A stretch of DNA of 64,000 bases, from assembly GCF_042453785.1 (NCBI RefSeq), contig NC_091670.1, positions 38,141,501 through 38,205,500 of the forward strand, given 5' to 3'. Every line of letters starts with the position of its first letter. Within the stretch, counting starts at the first letter, position 1. A program made the position numbers and the translations under genes. Shown piece after piece: positions 1 through 12,957 of the stretch. Below the pieces are notes generated by a model. The model saw only the letters and a program-made list of their open reading frames with translations. It was not told where the DNA came from and made no database searches. This DNA comes from Malus domestica (Eukaryota > Streptophyta > Magnoliopsida > Rosales > Rosaceae).

Positions 1-759
1 ATCTATTATTGTAGCAAATTTGCACCATTGATTCTTGTGTGTTGTGTTGTCTGTGGCTGTCATGTAGGGGATTTCAATGCTTGCTTGGATCACTTAAGTA
101 AAAAAACGGCTAGAAGAGCATGTCGAAAGTATGATAAAGAATGTATGTAACATTCATCTTATAATAAGATAGACTACATAATTGGTATGCACATGAATAA
201 AAATCCCCCTAAGTTCATGTTGACATGTTTACTTACTTTGAAATCATGAATCAGGAAAAAGAAAGAATGAATGGGTAGTGACATCAACTAGCCCCCAGTT
301 GACTTGACTTCTGATTTTTTCCTTCTTTCAGGAATTGGATTGCGAGTTTTATTGTATCCACATTTTTTTTTCTAAATTTCAAATGTGTACTAACACATAA
401 TAAGTTAGAAAACAGAATAATTTAAATACACACATTTTAATAAAAGCAAGAAAGTCAAGGATACTAATCATTCAATGAAAGAAAATATGGCAATGTGTGG
501 AAAATGTGTAAAACATGAATTTTAGCCAACTAATCTCCAAGATCAACACAATTAGGGTTTACTTGATCCCATACAACGATTCCTGGCTTTGTTTTGATTG
601 TTGGTTTCCTCACCTCTCGTTTATTGTTGTTTATGTGATCATTTCACCTTAATCTCGAAACTTCCACTGCCCATAAATTTCTTTCACCATGAGTCCATAC
701 ATAAATAACACATCACTGACGCTAGATCGATCTTAGATGCCACATAACAAATTAACAAT

Positions 760-842
<83 letters not shown>

Positions 843-1940
843 TGTTCAATGCATATATATGTTCTTGTTGTCCCTTGTACGTATGTTACTGTGCTGACGC
901 CATAAATATTATATGATCAATCTTTAGTGAAACATCACCCTCAATCATTTGCCGTGATTCGATTCTTATCTTCTTCTTTCTTTTTCTTTCCTCTATCAAT
1001 ATATATGTGCATAAGCTTTCTCAAAACGTTCCAATCCACCTTCTTATCTCATTGCTTCATGTCTGAGTTTTCTTAGTTCTAAAACAGAAAGGTCATGGTA
1101 ATTCTCCATGTTCTCACAGGTCAAAACTCTGTTCACAACAAGAAAATCTCCCCATATCTACAATGAGGACCACATTGAGGGCAACCTATATCATAAAACC
1201 CTACTCATACATATCCATCCACGCATGGTAAATCTCGGGTGTGATTTCGGCTTTCTTTATCGGTACGTTGGATGCGACCCTAGTGTGAACAGTACAGTCG
1301 AAAACAAATGGAAAAATTAAACCCTAAGAGACTTTGGTAAAAAACTGGTACGATATATAGCCTTTTCTTGACATTGCGAAAAGGAACACTAGCTGAACAT
1401 CTTGTAATTCAATTCCCCAATTCAGTTGATAGGACTCCAGGGAATTTTCTAACGGTTCACACATATTCTTACTATTCGTTGTATATATACTTGTAATGTT
1501 TCACGAAAACATGATCAACCCTTTGTAAATCCAGAAACAAGGCAGCTTTGAACTGTTTAGCTAAGAAGGGAAAAGAAAGTAGTTTAGTTCACAGATGATA
1601 ATTAACCTCTGTAAAATACCACTTAAATATATATGTTTATTAACGTACTAATTAAGTTAATTTGCCGTATACATATCTAAACATATTTGAAATATTGATA
1701 AGTAAATCCAAGTCCAAGTCCAAGTCTAATGAAACTAATTATATTCTCTCCAAAGGCAAAGGGACCACAAAAGCAACAATACATTTGTTCCAAATGATGT
1801 TGAGAGGTTCATGTCTTCAATGCAAGACCTAATACCATAAATGCAGTTCACCATCGTTTTCACTGCTTTGAAGGGTTCTATTTTTTCGTAGTTTTTTTTA
1901 TTATTTTTCCGTAGTTTTTATTAATTTGTGAACTAATTAT
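1..1940. other. Intergenic, no supported gene
   Basis: AT-rich sequence with an AT microsatellite around 763-838. Open frames here (for example about 70 codons near 1108) show no recognisable motif and no splice context. I see no RNA gene. Confidence 0.6.
763..838. repeat. AT-dinucleotide microsatellite
   Basis: An almost uninterrupted run of TA units, followed by several GTATAT units up to about 840. It is a likely length-polymorphic simple repeat. Confidence 0.95.
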
Positions 1941-2570
1941 CATGATTCTAAAAGGTACTAGCCTCTAGTGGGCCGGTGGGCAGGGCTTTAGCGTCTAGTA
2001 GCTCGTTTGAATGTGCTTTTAAAATGATTAAAAGCGATTTTGGTGAAATTGATTTTGAGTTCCAAAAGCACTTTAAGTGCTTTTTGGAAGAAGCACCATA
2101 TATATGTTTATTACAAGAAGCACTTAAAGTGCTTTTTCATGATACACTTTGATTTTTACTAAGGATTTTTTTGAAAAATATGTTCACCAAAAGTGCTTTC
2201 AGTCATTTTGAAAACACATCCAAACGAGCCCTAGGTGCTTTTTTTTAATTTTAGTTAAATTTATCATATAACATATGAATAAATGTCTACTTACACTTAA
2301 AAAGATACATAATTAATTGTATTGAGAAGTATAAATTGCAAATTGAGTGAAGTATTGGAACATATTAAAAACATGGGGAACAAACATATAATAAGTGTTT
2401 ATCAAGGTATTCAACAAGTCACTTACAATGTAATGAAAAAAATAAATACAAAATGAAATTTAAGTTATCTATTTTTTATCTAAGTGAGAGTCGCGACCTA
2501 AGCGAGTGCCTAGGTGGGCTAGATGAGCGACTAGGCAGATTTGGGCACTCTTTCTTAATGTCAACGTTTA
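1941..2570. mobile_element. hAT-like nonautonomous element with CTAGGCG-type arms, interrupted
   Basis: The left edge (CATGATTCTAAAAGG) resembles the CAAGGTTCTAAAA terminus seen at 21360 and, inverted, at 45387-45399. The right part (about 2470-2545) carries GC-rich CTAGG/GGCTAG arms and the AT-rich core matches those two copies. The left arm is interrupted at 2001 by another MITE. The right terminus has decayed and no target duplication is visible. Confidence 0.55.
2001..2229. mobile_element. MITE nested in the hAT-like element
   Basis: The ends are near-perfect inverted repeats of about 27 bp: GCTCGTTTGAATGTGC at the left, and the right end read backwards starts GCTCGTTTGGATGTG. The interior has the inverted GCACTTAAAGTGCTTTT and AAAGCACTTTAAGTGC blocks. 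It splits the flanking GC-rich arm. No convincing target duplication was found. Confidence 0.75.
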
Positions 2571-2579
2571 TGTATTAAT

Positions 2580-3060
2580 TGGGACGGCGGCGCTAGAATG
2601 AGATTTTTAGAACATTGCCAAGGGTCTTGTACAAGATGGTTATAACTTAAGTGATTCACCCGCCCCCCCCCCCCCCTTCAAAAAAAAACATTTTGAATTT
2701 TGTTATTATTATTTTTTAAAATGTTAGTGGTATTTTTCTTTACTTGCAAATAAAAGGGCTTAATTCCAATCTCGTGAATGGTTAGTTCAAAACAAATTTT
2801 CCCTCACCCTTTAGTGTGTATATAAACAAAATAAACATAAACATATAAAAAAAATTAATATTTGTCCAATGAATATCCACCTAATACAGTTGCCATGGCC
2901 CAACTTTAAGTGATGCATTCAGTAACCAATGGGTCACTCTTTCAATAGCTTACCAAGTTTAGCTAAAGGATCTGCCGACGTTTAAGCCTTGCTACAAGGT
3001 TTAAGCGTTGCTACAAGGCAGCTAGCAATGATATATGTACAATGTATTATGAACTATAGA
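2580..3060. other. Intergenic, no supported gene
   Basis: The stretch contains a C homopolymer followed by an A run near 2663-2690. It has no coding frame or recognisable element. Confidence 0.5.
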
Positions 3061-3068
3061 CTTATCAT

Positions 3069-3261
3069 TAGGGATGGGCAACGGTTATGGCGGGCGGGCA
3101 ACCGCGGTTAATACCCATAACCGTCCATTTAAATTTCACGGGTAAACGGTTATACCCATAACCGTTTATTTATCTAAGCGGTTACCCATAACCGTAACCG
3201 TTTAATTTAAATAGGCAGATAACCGCGGTTGCCCATAACAATGGGTATTTGCCCGTCCCTA
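3069..3261. mobile_element. hAT-type MITE with 8-bp target duplication
   Basis: The 13-bp ends TAGGGATGGGCAA and TTGCCCGTCCCTA are inverted with one mismatch. They are flanked by the 8-bp duplication CTTATCAT at 3061-3068 and 3262-3269. The interior is a series of short repeats of ACCCATAACCGT and its complement. Both the 8-bp duplication and the terminus fit hAT transposons. Confidence 0.85.
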
Positions 3262-3619
3262 CTTATCATTAATCTTTTTATGCTTCTTTTCTTAGTTTAG
3301 TGTCGCAAGCCTTGTAGAATGATTTTAAAATTATTATCCACCATATTCTTGATAAATTGTATATACACTTGGCTTTATTCACATCCTTGTGAATCGTGAC
3401 ACATTAAGTTATTAAATTTAATTATTGATGTTCTACAAAACTACCTTATTAGAGGTTAGCTCTCATGTTAGGGATTTGATTTTAGCTTGGCTGCTATGTG
3501 ATCGTGGTGCCCTGCTTGCGGTGGTGATCTCTGCCTCCATGGCCGGCGGTGTTTAATTACCCCGTAATCGACAACGGTGGCATGCAGCTCCTCATGACAG
3601 CGAGTGAGCTCTTGATCTT

Positions 3620-4150
3620 ATGCCCAGGGATTTTGTTTCAGCGAGATTAGTAGGTTGTAAATGGGTTTTTAAGATCAAGAAGAATGCTGATGGTTCAATT
3701 GGGAGGTATAAGGCAAGATTGGTGGCTAACAAGAAGAAGGTATTGACTATGGAGAGACTTTTAGCCCAGTTGCTACAACAATGAGATTAGTTCTAACTTT
3801 ATTTGTACATTTTGACTGAACATTGAGACAATTGGATGTGAAAAATACCTTTCTACATGGCATCTTGCAAGAAGAGGTGTACATGACACAACCACGTGGA
3901 TTTGTTGATACCAAACATGGAGACTATGTTTGTAGATTATATAAATCCTTATATGGATTGAAACAGGACCAAGGGCCTGGAATGAGAAATTCACTAGTTT
4001 TCTGCCATCTTAGTGTTCAAATCCACATATACGAATTCATAATTGTTTGTGAAAATTGTCAGCAGTTATGTGACATATATGCATGCCCAAGTAGAAATAG
4101 CCATGCAGAAGATGAAGCTTTCACATTAAAAATTTTCCAGATTGGGTAAT
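3620..4150 (+). pseudogene. Ty1/copia reverse-transcriptase fragment
   Basis: Broken reverse-transcriptase coding sequence of a Ty1/copia retrotransposon. Pieces in different frames spell family hallmarks: GCKWVFKIKKNADGS and YKARLVA near 3655-3725, then [11 protein letters not shown] and [11 protein letters not shown] near 3828-3902, and [10 protein letters not shown] near 3937-3966. Frameshifts and stops separate the blocks, the catalytic YVDD region is absent, and no LTR was found nearby. It is a dead remnant. Confidence 0.85.
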
Positions 4151-4489
4151 TAAAATTTAATTTTAAAAACCTTGGCCAGCAGGATTATATTGTAATCCTC
4201 TCAGTGAGATTGCAAACATGACAGTAACCCTGTTCTAACGAAGGAGACGTGTAATCAGTATTTGATATTTTTGCTTTATGAATCCAGAGTCCAAAGGACA
4301 ATCATGATTGCATTTTCTTTCTTTTTTTTCTTTTGGGTGGTTTGGTAATCTTTCAATTTCCAACCGTGGAAGTTTCTAGTACCCACGATGCACACTAAAG
4401 AAAGTCAAAAATTACAAACAAGTTTTTTCTTGTCAAATTTTAAGACGTTCCGTTTGATGTTGCGACGTTGTTTAATTTCTTTTAAAATA

Positions 4490-4637
4490 GGGGTGTGCTA
4501 TCCACACATCCCTTTTTACTTCTCACATACCCCTTGTTAATTTTTGTCCTTTAATATTCTTCAATTCATCCGATCCAACGGCCGAAAATTAAAAGAGTGT
4601 GAGAGAAGTAAAAAAGGGTGTGTGGATATTACATCCC
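4490..4637. mobile_element. Short MITE with TTAAAATA target duplication
   Basis: 148 bp with inverted ends (left GGGGTGTGCTATCCACACA, right end read backwards GGGATGTAATATCCACACA). The inner arms match CCCTTTTTACTTCTC. It is flanked by TTAAAATA at 4482-4489 and 4638-4645. A diverged relative lies near 46175-46320. Confidence 0.75.
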
Positions 4638-4996
4638 TTAAAATAAAATCCAATTTTACCTTAAAAGAAAATTTGCAGCTAGAATTGTTAGCTTGATATA
4701 AATCGTTGCTATATTTTTGAAAAGAAACTTCAGTTTTTAGGGTCATGTACTGTCTAATTGTATGATAATGTTCAACGTGTGTGTGTGTAAGGTATATAAG
4801 GTAATTTAACCAAAAGTTAATAAAAACTTTACTATTAAGTCATATATCAATGATATATTTTTATTAATTAGGCATATGTCAATGATGAATGCCACATAGG
4901 CTTTAAGTCATTATAACTAGTTAGAATTTAACTATTCTATCATTCTCTTTCTTTCTCTCTCTATAAATGTCATATAAGTTTAAGCTATTATAAATA

Positions 4997-5602
4997 CGGA
5001 TTTAGATTCTCTCCGGATCAATGTTGTGGAGATCCTCTGGGCCGATGTGTCTCATCCATTGATACAAATCCAACAGCCAAAATCTCTTATATTTCCTATT
5101 TTCCCCTCAACTCTTCTCTTTCTACCTCATTTTGAAGCTCTCAACCTAGAACCACCAACTCCCCAAATTCCAAATTAAATTCAACCTCACCTCAAAATCA
5201 ACCGCAACACTGCCACAACCCACCCAACCCACAACCACCATTTGCTCCCTCACCTTAACCTCTAAAAAATCAGCCCCAACATTGCCACATCCTTCAATTG
5301 CAAATCCCTTAACCTTACAACCTCAGAACAACAAAAAGAGGGGTTGTGCAAACCAATGTCTTTTCATTGCAGATATCTTTTTCATAACTATGGAAGAATT
5401 TGGGGTTTGTTAACAACAAAAAGCTAAAAAACAAATCAGACTTAGAACATATGACCTGCAATTGAATTTGGGGTTTGTTAACAACAGTGGGGTGTGGGGG
5501 TGCGAGGGAGAAAGAGGAGTTGAGGGGAAGAGAGGTGGAGGAAGAGGCTTTGGCCGTTGAATTTCTATTCTTATGGAACTGATCTTGAGGGGATCTTAAT
5601 CC
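4997..5602. mobile_element. Nonautonomous inverted-repeat element, 606 bp
   Basis: The outer ends read CGGATTTAGATTC and, from the right backwards, GGATTAAGATCCCC. Inner arms pair pyrimidine-rich CTCAACTCTTC-type sequence near 5110 with AGAGGAGTTGAGGGG near 5513-5527. It is flanked by TATAAATA at 4989-4996 and 5603-5610. No coding capacity is visible. Confidence 0.6.
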
Positions 5603-5694
5603 TATAAATAGTTACAACATGTATATTTTATCATTCTCTTTCTCTCTTGCCCTTCGTTTACATGAAGGAGTCTACTCAACTCAAAAAAAAAAAA

Positions 5695-6261
5695 AAAGGA
5701 ACCAGGAAACGGACACAACATTGCTGTGTCCAAATCTAAGTATAAAAAAAAACGGAACCAGGAAACAGACACTACATTATAGTGTCTGATTCTAAATGTA
5801 AAAGACAGAGTTAGGAAATGGACACTACATTATAATGTCATCTAAATGTAAAAATCAAGAATCGCGTAAGGTATGAAGTGTAGGAGACGTGTGAGTGATG
5901 GAAAAAATAGAACAAAAAAACGGACACTGCAACGCAACATCTACATCTAAAAGTGAAAAACAAAATAGGAAACGAACAATGAATTGAAGTGTCTGAATCC
6001 AAATGTACAAAGGAACATGTAGGAGGCGTGTGAGTGATGGAAAAAACGAAACCAATAAATAGACACTGCAACGCAATGTCTGAATCCAAATGTAAAAACA
6101 AAATCAGGAAACAGACACTGCATTGCAATGTTTGATCCATATTGACTTATTCCAAATATGAAACTATGAGAAAGGTGTAAACAAAATCAGGAAACAGACA
6201 CTACATTGCAATGTTTGATCCGTATTGACTTATTCCAAATATGAAACTATGAGAAAGGTGT
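5695..6261. repeat. Minisatellite with a short palindrome in each unit
   Basis: Repeats of a unit beginning AGGAAACRGACACTRCATT and continuing to TGTCTGAATCCAAATGTAAA, degenerate in length (about 50-90 bp). The last two units (6096-6178 and 6179-6261) are an 83-bp tandem duplication with few differences. Most units carry a palindromic core such as CATTGCAATG or ACATTATAATGT. Frames of up to 100 codons on the minus strand arise from the repeat and are not genes. Confidence 0.75.
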
Positions 6262-7250
6262 GTTAGTTGAAGTGGATGCTAGTTGTAGTTGTAAATTTTG
6301 TAATTTTTATTTATTTTAGATGCATTTAAGTATCACAATACATGATTGACCTATTTTAATTAACAAAAATATTATTGATCTATTGTTAATATTGTAAATT
6401 GATTTTTCAGAAAATCATCCATATATATATTTGTGTGTGTGTGTGTGTGTGCACGCGCGGGTGTGTGCATTTGTAGACTAACACGTTTGTTTATTTTTTA
6501 AACCATTTCTGTGTTGAAAATTTTTATTTGAACTCATCATTTGTTTCTTTAGGCTCATCATAAAAATTCAAATATGAATTATTTTCTTACCCTGTTACGC
6601 GATGCATTAACATAAACAAGTAAAAACTTCTCCGTAGACCCAACGTCTGCAGTAACTATTACAATAACTAAACACCAACTATATTCAGATGCTTTCATAG
6701 CGGAAACCAAGTTCTTGTTGAAGAATGGATGGCGTTCGAGTTCAAAAGTTGGAGCCTCAAAACGAGGTATGAATTGATTTTAATTGAGTTTTTCCATGAT
6801 TTACCACTTGTTTGGTTGCATGGTCGCGGATGCATGCGGCCAGCCAGCACCAAAACTATCGGGAGAATTCAGCAGAGGTCTGCACAATTCAACAGGCAGA
6901 CATCGAAAAATAAGCGGAATTAGTTGGTCTGCTGCCTTCACTTCTGTTTTTAGAATTTAATGGTTTCCAACAAGAACATGGTGTTAGGAATCTAGGTTGC
7001 TTGAAAACGAGGTCAAATAAGAAAAGAAAAAAAGCAATTGGACAATTTAGGGCCTCAATTTTTCTTCCAAAAGAGCATGTGGTCCAATATCTTAGTGTTG
7101 AGTTTTTATCCTCGCATCCCGGGTTTGAAGTTTCATTTCTCCTAAATTATCGTTAAAAAGAGAAAAAAAAAAAAAAAAAAAACCCTTCCAAAAGATCTTG
7201 TATAAGTAATTTGGTTGGTCCAACTAGTGAGTTATTTGGAAATACAAATA
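6262..7250. other. Intergenic, no supported gene
   Basis: The region holds a TG microsatellite at about 6432-6470 and a long A run near 7168-7182. I see no gene. Confidence 0.5.
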
Positions 7251-7255
7251 GGGAA

Positions 7256-7434
7256 TATTTTTGCTCACTACTCTCAAGTGATGGTGATGATCACTATCCT
7301 ACATATCACTGTTGGACGAGTTTAAATTTTGAAATTTGTCTATCCACTACACACATCTCAAAATTTAAATTCATTCAATGATAATAAATGGAATAGTGAG
7401 CATCACAATCACTTGAGAGTAGTGAGCAAAAATA
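7256..7434. mobile_element. MITE with TTTTTGCTCACTACTC ends
   Basis: Inverted repeats of about 40 bp (TTTTTGCTCACTACTCTC at the left, GAGAGTAGTGAGCAAAAA at the right) enclose an AT-rich centre. The terminus resembles the larger element at 48381-48605, which also ends in TTTTTGCTCAC. Confidence 0.65.
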
Positions 7435-8337
7435 CACCCTATACAAAATATGAGCTCATTTCATTATGTTGGTCAATTGGTCCAACTATCTCTTTTTGCC
7501 TAATTGAGCCATGAAATAATCAGGTGCAATGGCTAGTTTGACCCATGATGTGAGAATAAGCTCTTCTCAATGGATTTCGCTTACACAAAGTTACATTACC
7601 AAACCACGAAATTAAGAGATTTTGTTGTATAAGCTAACCAATTTGTGGCCACAATACATGCAAAGCCGAAAGAGGCACCAAACTTATGTTGGGGTATTTG
7701 GGGGAACAAAGCTCCAATCTGCATGTGCCTCTTGTCCCTCAAACGTCTCTCACACTATGCAAAATTAGTTATTTAGTCTAGATACTTTCAGTAGGGTTGA
7801 CCAGGATAATTTGCCCGCTTCGTCGCATCAAAATTTGATTTTCCTTCCTTGTAGATTAGTGTAGATTAGAGTAATTTAGAACCTGACGTTGTAAGAATAT
7901 AAAAACATTCTAGAAAAATTTCCCATCGGTGAAAAGAAATAAGGATGGTAACAACCATTAGTTGATTCGTTGATTCATGTTCACAATGTCTTGAACATAA
8001 ACAGAGTAAAACTTGGACAAAATCAATTTCAAAACAATACCATTCATCATCCAAAGTTTACTTACAAAGTTACAAGCAACCTTTATCTATCTTACAAATT
8101 CAAAAGCTCGGCATGAGCACAAAGTTCACCGTATTACCAGTGTCGCAACTCAAGAACAAATTGTAGTTTCATGCGAAACAAGTTTCAGTCTCAGCCCAGA
8201 ATATATATCAGGATATCAAGGGGAGAGTGAAAAAAATTAGGAAGCAATGTCACAAAAAAATAAATTTTGTCACTGAGCGGGGAATGAGTAACTTCGGTTG
8301 GCTGGCTGTTAAGACAAATGAAGAAACAATTCCCATT

Positions 8338-11300
8338 TTATATGCTGCTGGTAGAACGTGATGAACGACTTCTGCCGCTTCGACGAGAATTATCCTTCCT
8401 TAACATGGCTTCAAGGTTTTGAAAGCATTTCAACGGTCTAACCTGTACATGTTATGTGGTGTTGGGGTGGGGAAGAGAGAAGGAAATATTCAGCTATGCA
8501 AGTAACTAGTCATGCAGGGACGTGTAAGTTAACAAAGCAATAGCAAACCACCAGAGAGAGAGGTCACCTTCCAACGCCTTTTATAACCAAGAGTGTTATA
8601 CATAGATTCCAGCCTCAATATTATTTGCCTAAATGCTGGTCTTCTAGCTGGATTCTCGTTCCAGCACTGCTCAATCAACCTGTGAGCAGGCATCACATTA
8701 ACAAGATTAGCTAAGTTTTTATGACCCTAATATACACAGGTTAAAATATAAGTTTTTCTGAAGAAAAGTGAATTCTGATTTGCATCCCAAAATCACTGGC
8801 TAAGAATTTGACAAATAAGCGGCAGTTGGTTACATTCCCAAGAGAAAGCACCAAAAGTCATGACAAAATCCCACAAGCATTCAACGTTTCCCAGGAAAGA
8901 AACTCAGAAATTGAAATTAATATACGATAAGTTGAAGAAGGTTGTTCTTAGAACCATATAGCACTTACTCTCTCAGACCATGTCTATAAAGCTTTTCTGG
9001 AGCTCTAAAAGGTGGGCGCTCTTTTGCAACATATGCTTCCGGAACCTCATTATCTTGCTTGGCAGCAAATGGTGGGCAGCCTTCTATCATCTACAATACA
9101 GCTCTTACAAAGTCACTAATAAACCAAATCAGGTGGTAATAACTTAGTATATCCATGATGCATTTGATATTATGCTCTTCCACAATAACTTACTACTAAA
9201 GACAAACATTTACTTAGACGAGGGGGTATGCACTATGATGGCATACAAACAACTTTATAAACACTGTTGGTCCAGATTTAAAAATGAATCATATTTACCT
9301 CTTGTAGAATTAGCGCAAAAGAGAATACATCCACTTTGGTATCATATTCTTCATTCTTGAAAACCTCAGGAGCTATGTATCGACCTTTCAATGACAATTA
9401 ACACATTCCACTCAAAAACTATGTAAGCAAAGGAAACCCATGTATGAACTCAAAAATATAAAATCTTTTTTCAAGGAAACTACACGAACTATGAACATTT
9501 TTTGGCTAGGATCTATGCAACATATTAACCACAATGGTGTATTCCCAGAAAAACAATACTCACATGAAGCATCTTGACAAATCAAAGGCCTATCCTCTTT
9601 AACTGTCAGCAACTTGCTAACTCCAAAATCCGCAACTTTCAGGTGCCCGGAATCATCCCGCAATATATTCCTGTAATCTTACTCGTGAGCAACATAAAGT
9701 TAAAACGCCAAATTTTCCATGCTATTATGGGTAACAATGATTCATCTCTTTGGAATTTCAATGATAATATGAGCATATGCTTCAAGCAAAATGAGGACAT
9801 GGGGGAGAGGAAGAGCACTTGGCATTTAAATTTAAATCACTTAAGTGCTCAGTGGAATGGGATTATTAGATTGTCATAGGTTTAATTCTTGCCAAGAAAT
9901 TGAGAAGGCCATTGAAGAAGAACAAGAAACATACGAAGGCTCAAGATCACGATGAATTATTGGTTCTGGCTTATTCTCATGCAAATAACTCATTCCTCTG
10001 CAAGATATCAAAACATAAGTAGTGAGGAAATATCGAAGTACAATACATGATTTTGCTTTCACAACACGAATCAAGCAACCAACTTTTCAACATCGTAGCT
10101 TCTAATAATCGAGCATTCATTTAGTATATAGTCTCTCTTCATTTGTTAGCAAAGGAAATACAGAACGAGATAATAAAGCCAATTCAAACTAGTACCACAC
10201 CTTGCAATATCAAGTGCAAATTTTACAGCTATGGTTGGTTTTAGTGCTCCTCTTCTTTTCAAAAATGCACGAAGGTCTCCCTGCAATAAAAAGACAGAAA
10301 TAAAGATCTAAAGAAAACTCTAAATTTGCATTTGTTTTAATCTATAATTTGACTGTTCCCCTCTCCAATTTTTCTCTCCGCGCACCTCGGAGGAGGAATG
10401 CGAACTGAACAGAGTAAAAAGTTCTATGAGTACTATTATTTCACACAACTATGCCACTAACACTGTCATGCCTATTTGATTCTGCAATTTTCAATGGAAG
10501 CCTAAAACCAAATTTGAGGACTAACATATGCAAAAGAGGATAGCATTCTAACAGTAACAAATTCAACTTCACACTATAAGATTGGAACCTTAACTCTTAC
10601 TAGTAAAGATTCTGAAATATACTCTTCGTACTATTTCGAAATACAGAAAAATAAGAACTCAGGAAATAACCGAAACTTATATAAACCATGGCATTAATAT
10701 TCCACGTTAAAAAGACCAATGGAATGGGGAAATACCTTAGGCAAATATTCTGTTACAATCATCATTGGACTGCTTTGTGTCACTGCACCCAGAAATTGGA
10801 CTACATTTGGATGTCGTATCCTTTGAAGCAATTCAAGCTCGTCCCTGAATGCCTTCCTGAAGAAAGACCAAATTGATTTATAATTTAAAAGACCATAAAG
10901 CTAGAAAGAATGAAGTGGAAAAACCATGAATAGTTTACGATCAACCCACACTTTATGCTCGTCAACAAGCACTTCCTCCGCAAGCATTTTCACAGCAACC
11001 TGTATTCCCCGCCAGGATGCGATACAGTATGTTCCCTGTGAAACAACGTACGAATGAACAGAACCAAATAAGGCGAGTAACAATACTGAGTAACAGCACT
11101 AAAAGAGGCACAACATCCAATTATACAACTAATCGAAAAATGCTTATGAAACACCCAAATTCATACAAAGATAAGGTGGTTCCAACTCCAAGAGGGGTAA
11201 TTGATAACAGGGGAAACAAGAAATGGCAAATCCGTATACCGAAGTTATCGAAAAATGAAAATTTTACCTTGGTAATGTCAACACTGTTGGTAAAGTCCAG

Positions 11301-12036
11301 TTCTTTGGGATCAATTTCATACTCTGGGACTTCCCTGGCATGGTTAACGCGCATGGGAGCCATCTGAATGTTACATTCATACAAATTAGAATATAAAACA
11401 AGCATAATATGCAAAATTAAAACAAACCCAAATCATAAAACACATTGAGCTGAATTGGGTTTGTTTAATTTTCCAATATTAAAAGTTCAAATCAGCTAAA
11501 TTAATCAAAAAAGTACCAGAGGCTTTGCCCCACGCTTCTCCAGAAGCCTGATCACATCATGGTTCTTATAGTAAATAGCATCTGCAAGAGGCTGTTTAAT
11601 CAACGTTAGATTATTACTAATCCCTAATTAACACACACTAATTCTCCATTTTTCAATTTCACATTGGTAATCGGGGTTTTTTTTTTAATTATATAAAATT
11701 TTCACTTACGGTGCTCCCCCATCGGTCTTTTGGGTCAACGTCAGCTCCGCGGTCGAGCAGCAGCGAAACGACGTCGGTGAGCCCCTGACACGCGGCGACA
11801 TGGAGAGCCGTCCGATCGTCGATGTCCCTGAAATTCACATCCACTCCGGAATCCAGAAGCTCCTTAATCCCATCCAAGTCAGCTTCATTGGCCAAATACA
11901 TGAGCTTCACTCTGGGATCGATCCCCTCCGGATCATCCTCCTGCCCCTCCCCCACGCGCTCCTCCCGCTCAAGCTCCGGCGCCAGCGACGACTGCCTCCC
12001 CAGTGTGAATCTCAACGGCGTCGCCTTCAAGTCCAT
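8338..12036 (-). CDS. ILK: Ankyrin-repeat Raf-like protein kinase (plant integrin-linked kinase type)
   Basis: Twelve exons read as 12036-11710, 11591-11517, 11363-11268, 11035-10946, 10852-10736, 10280-10201, 9997-9935, 9670-9564, 9384-9299, 9090-8969, 8679-8568 and 8442-8338; 459 residues. The start MDLKATPLRFTLGRQSSLAP was chosen because similar FTLGRQSSL-type starts occur in the family. Ankyrin repeats (VNFRDIDDRTALHVAA, ADVDPKDRWGSTPLADA) precede a kinase domain with VAVKML, IIHRDLEPSNIL, VADFGVSK and APEVF, so the catalytic residues are present. A basic Ser/Arg tail ends the protein. Plant ILKs are group C Raf-like MAPKKKs; the substrate here is unknown. The exon 4/5 junction is the least certain: TGG|gt joined to an AG just before GCATTC keeps the frame. 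Confidence 0.93.
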
Positions 12037-12753
12037 TGCCAGCTTCTCAGACAAGCTGGAATTTTGCTTTTGCTGTAGTAGCAGCAGAAGTGCTTTTCTG
12101 TACCGCAATTTGCTATATACGCGACGGATTTGTAGGAAAAGTGCTTTTGGTTCTAACGCTCGCGATTTTCTTTCATGCTTACATTTTCTGGTGGTGGGTT
12201 TCACGTGGGGCGAGCGCGTGGAGGGAAACTTCGACGTCACGACGAAGACGGTGCATGTTAAGAAGGGTTATTTAAAGTGAGCTGGGGTGTTAGATGCGCC
12301 TCACCAACGAACTAGTCCATGGGACCGTTGGGGTTGGGGTTGGGATTGGCGATGCAGTGTGAACTGTCGAGTGTGCCGCACGGGAATACGAGGGTTTTTT
12401 GCCCTTTTTCTGGGGGAGATCGTGAGGGAATATTAGGTTATTGAGGAGAGAGATTATTCAGCATGTCTATAACACCATTTGATATATTAAAATTTTTAAC
12501 ATATTATATTATTATATTTGATGTACCAAACCGTCTTTCTAGTTCCTCGCATGTTTAAAAAAATTTCGTTATTACTTATCCACCCATAACACGGTTCTGA
12601 AGATTCGTTTAATAAATGTAAAACCACCACCCAAGCCCCTGTCTTGTGACCCCGACTAGTATAAATTTGTCTTTGGACCTGTTGTATAACGCAACCATTC
12701 AATTTGATAGGGATCTAAGCTGAAAGTCTCATAAAAAAAAAACACATAAAAAA
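12037..12753. other. Upstream region of the kinase gene and spacer
   Basis: GC-richer sequence from 12037 to about 12420 is the probable promoter and 5' leader of the minus-strand kinase. The frame stays open upstream of 12036, but those codons are not family-like. The rest is AT-rich spacer with no supported gene. Confidence 0.45.
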
Positions 12754-12957
12754 GGAACATATTAAAACCATAGTGGATTAGTGATCACCAAACCAAGCGT
12801 TTACTTAAAAAGCCCCATCCTCTGTGACAGCTTTAAGTCTTTGACAATTGACATTACAACAAAACCTCCAACTTGTTAATGTTTTTGATCAAGAGATGAC
12901 AGGAACACTGAAACAGAACCTGATTACAAGCTTGATCATAAGCACGCAGTAAGAGAA

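Noticed and set aside
5838-6140. 100-codon minus-strand frame rich in Phe/Cys/Leu
   Set aside because: Composed entirely of the minisatellite units; the peptide is itself repetitive with the same period.
6990-7185. tRNA-derived SINE ending in the A run near 7168
   Set aside because: Only a vague CCCGGGTTTGAAG box B-like word was seen; no box A at the right distance and no target duplication.
11689-12240. Longer kinase N-terminus starting upstream of 12036
   Set aside because: The frame extends upstream, but residues before MDLKATP are basic and unlike the family; the ATG at 12036 starts the conserved FTLGRQSSL segment.
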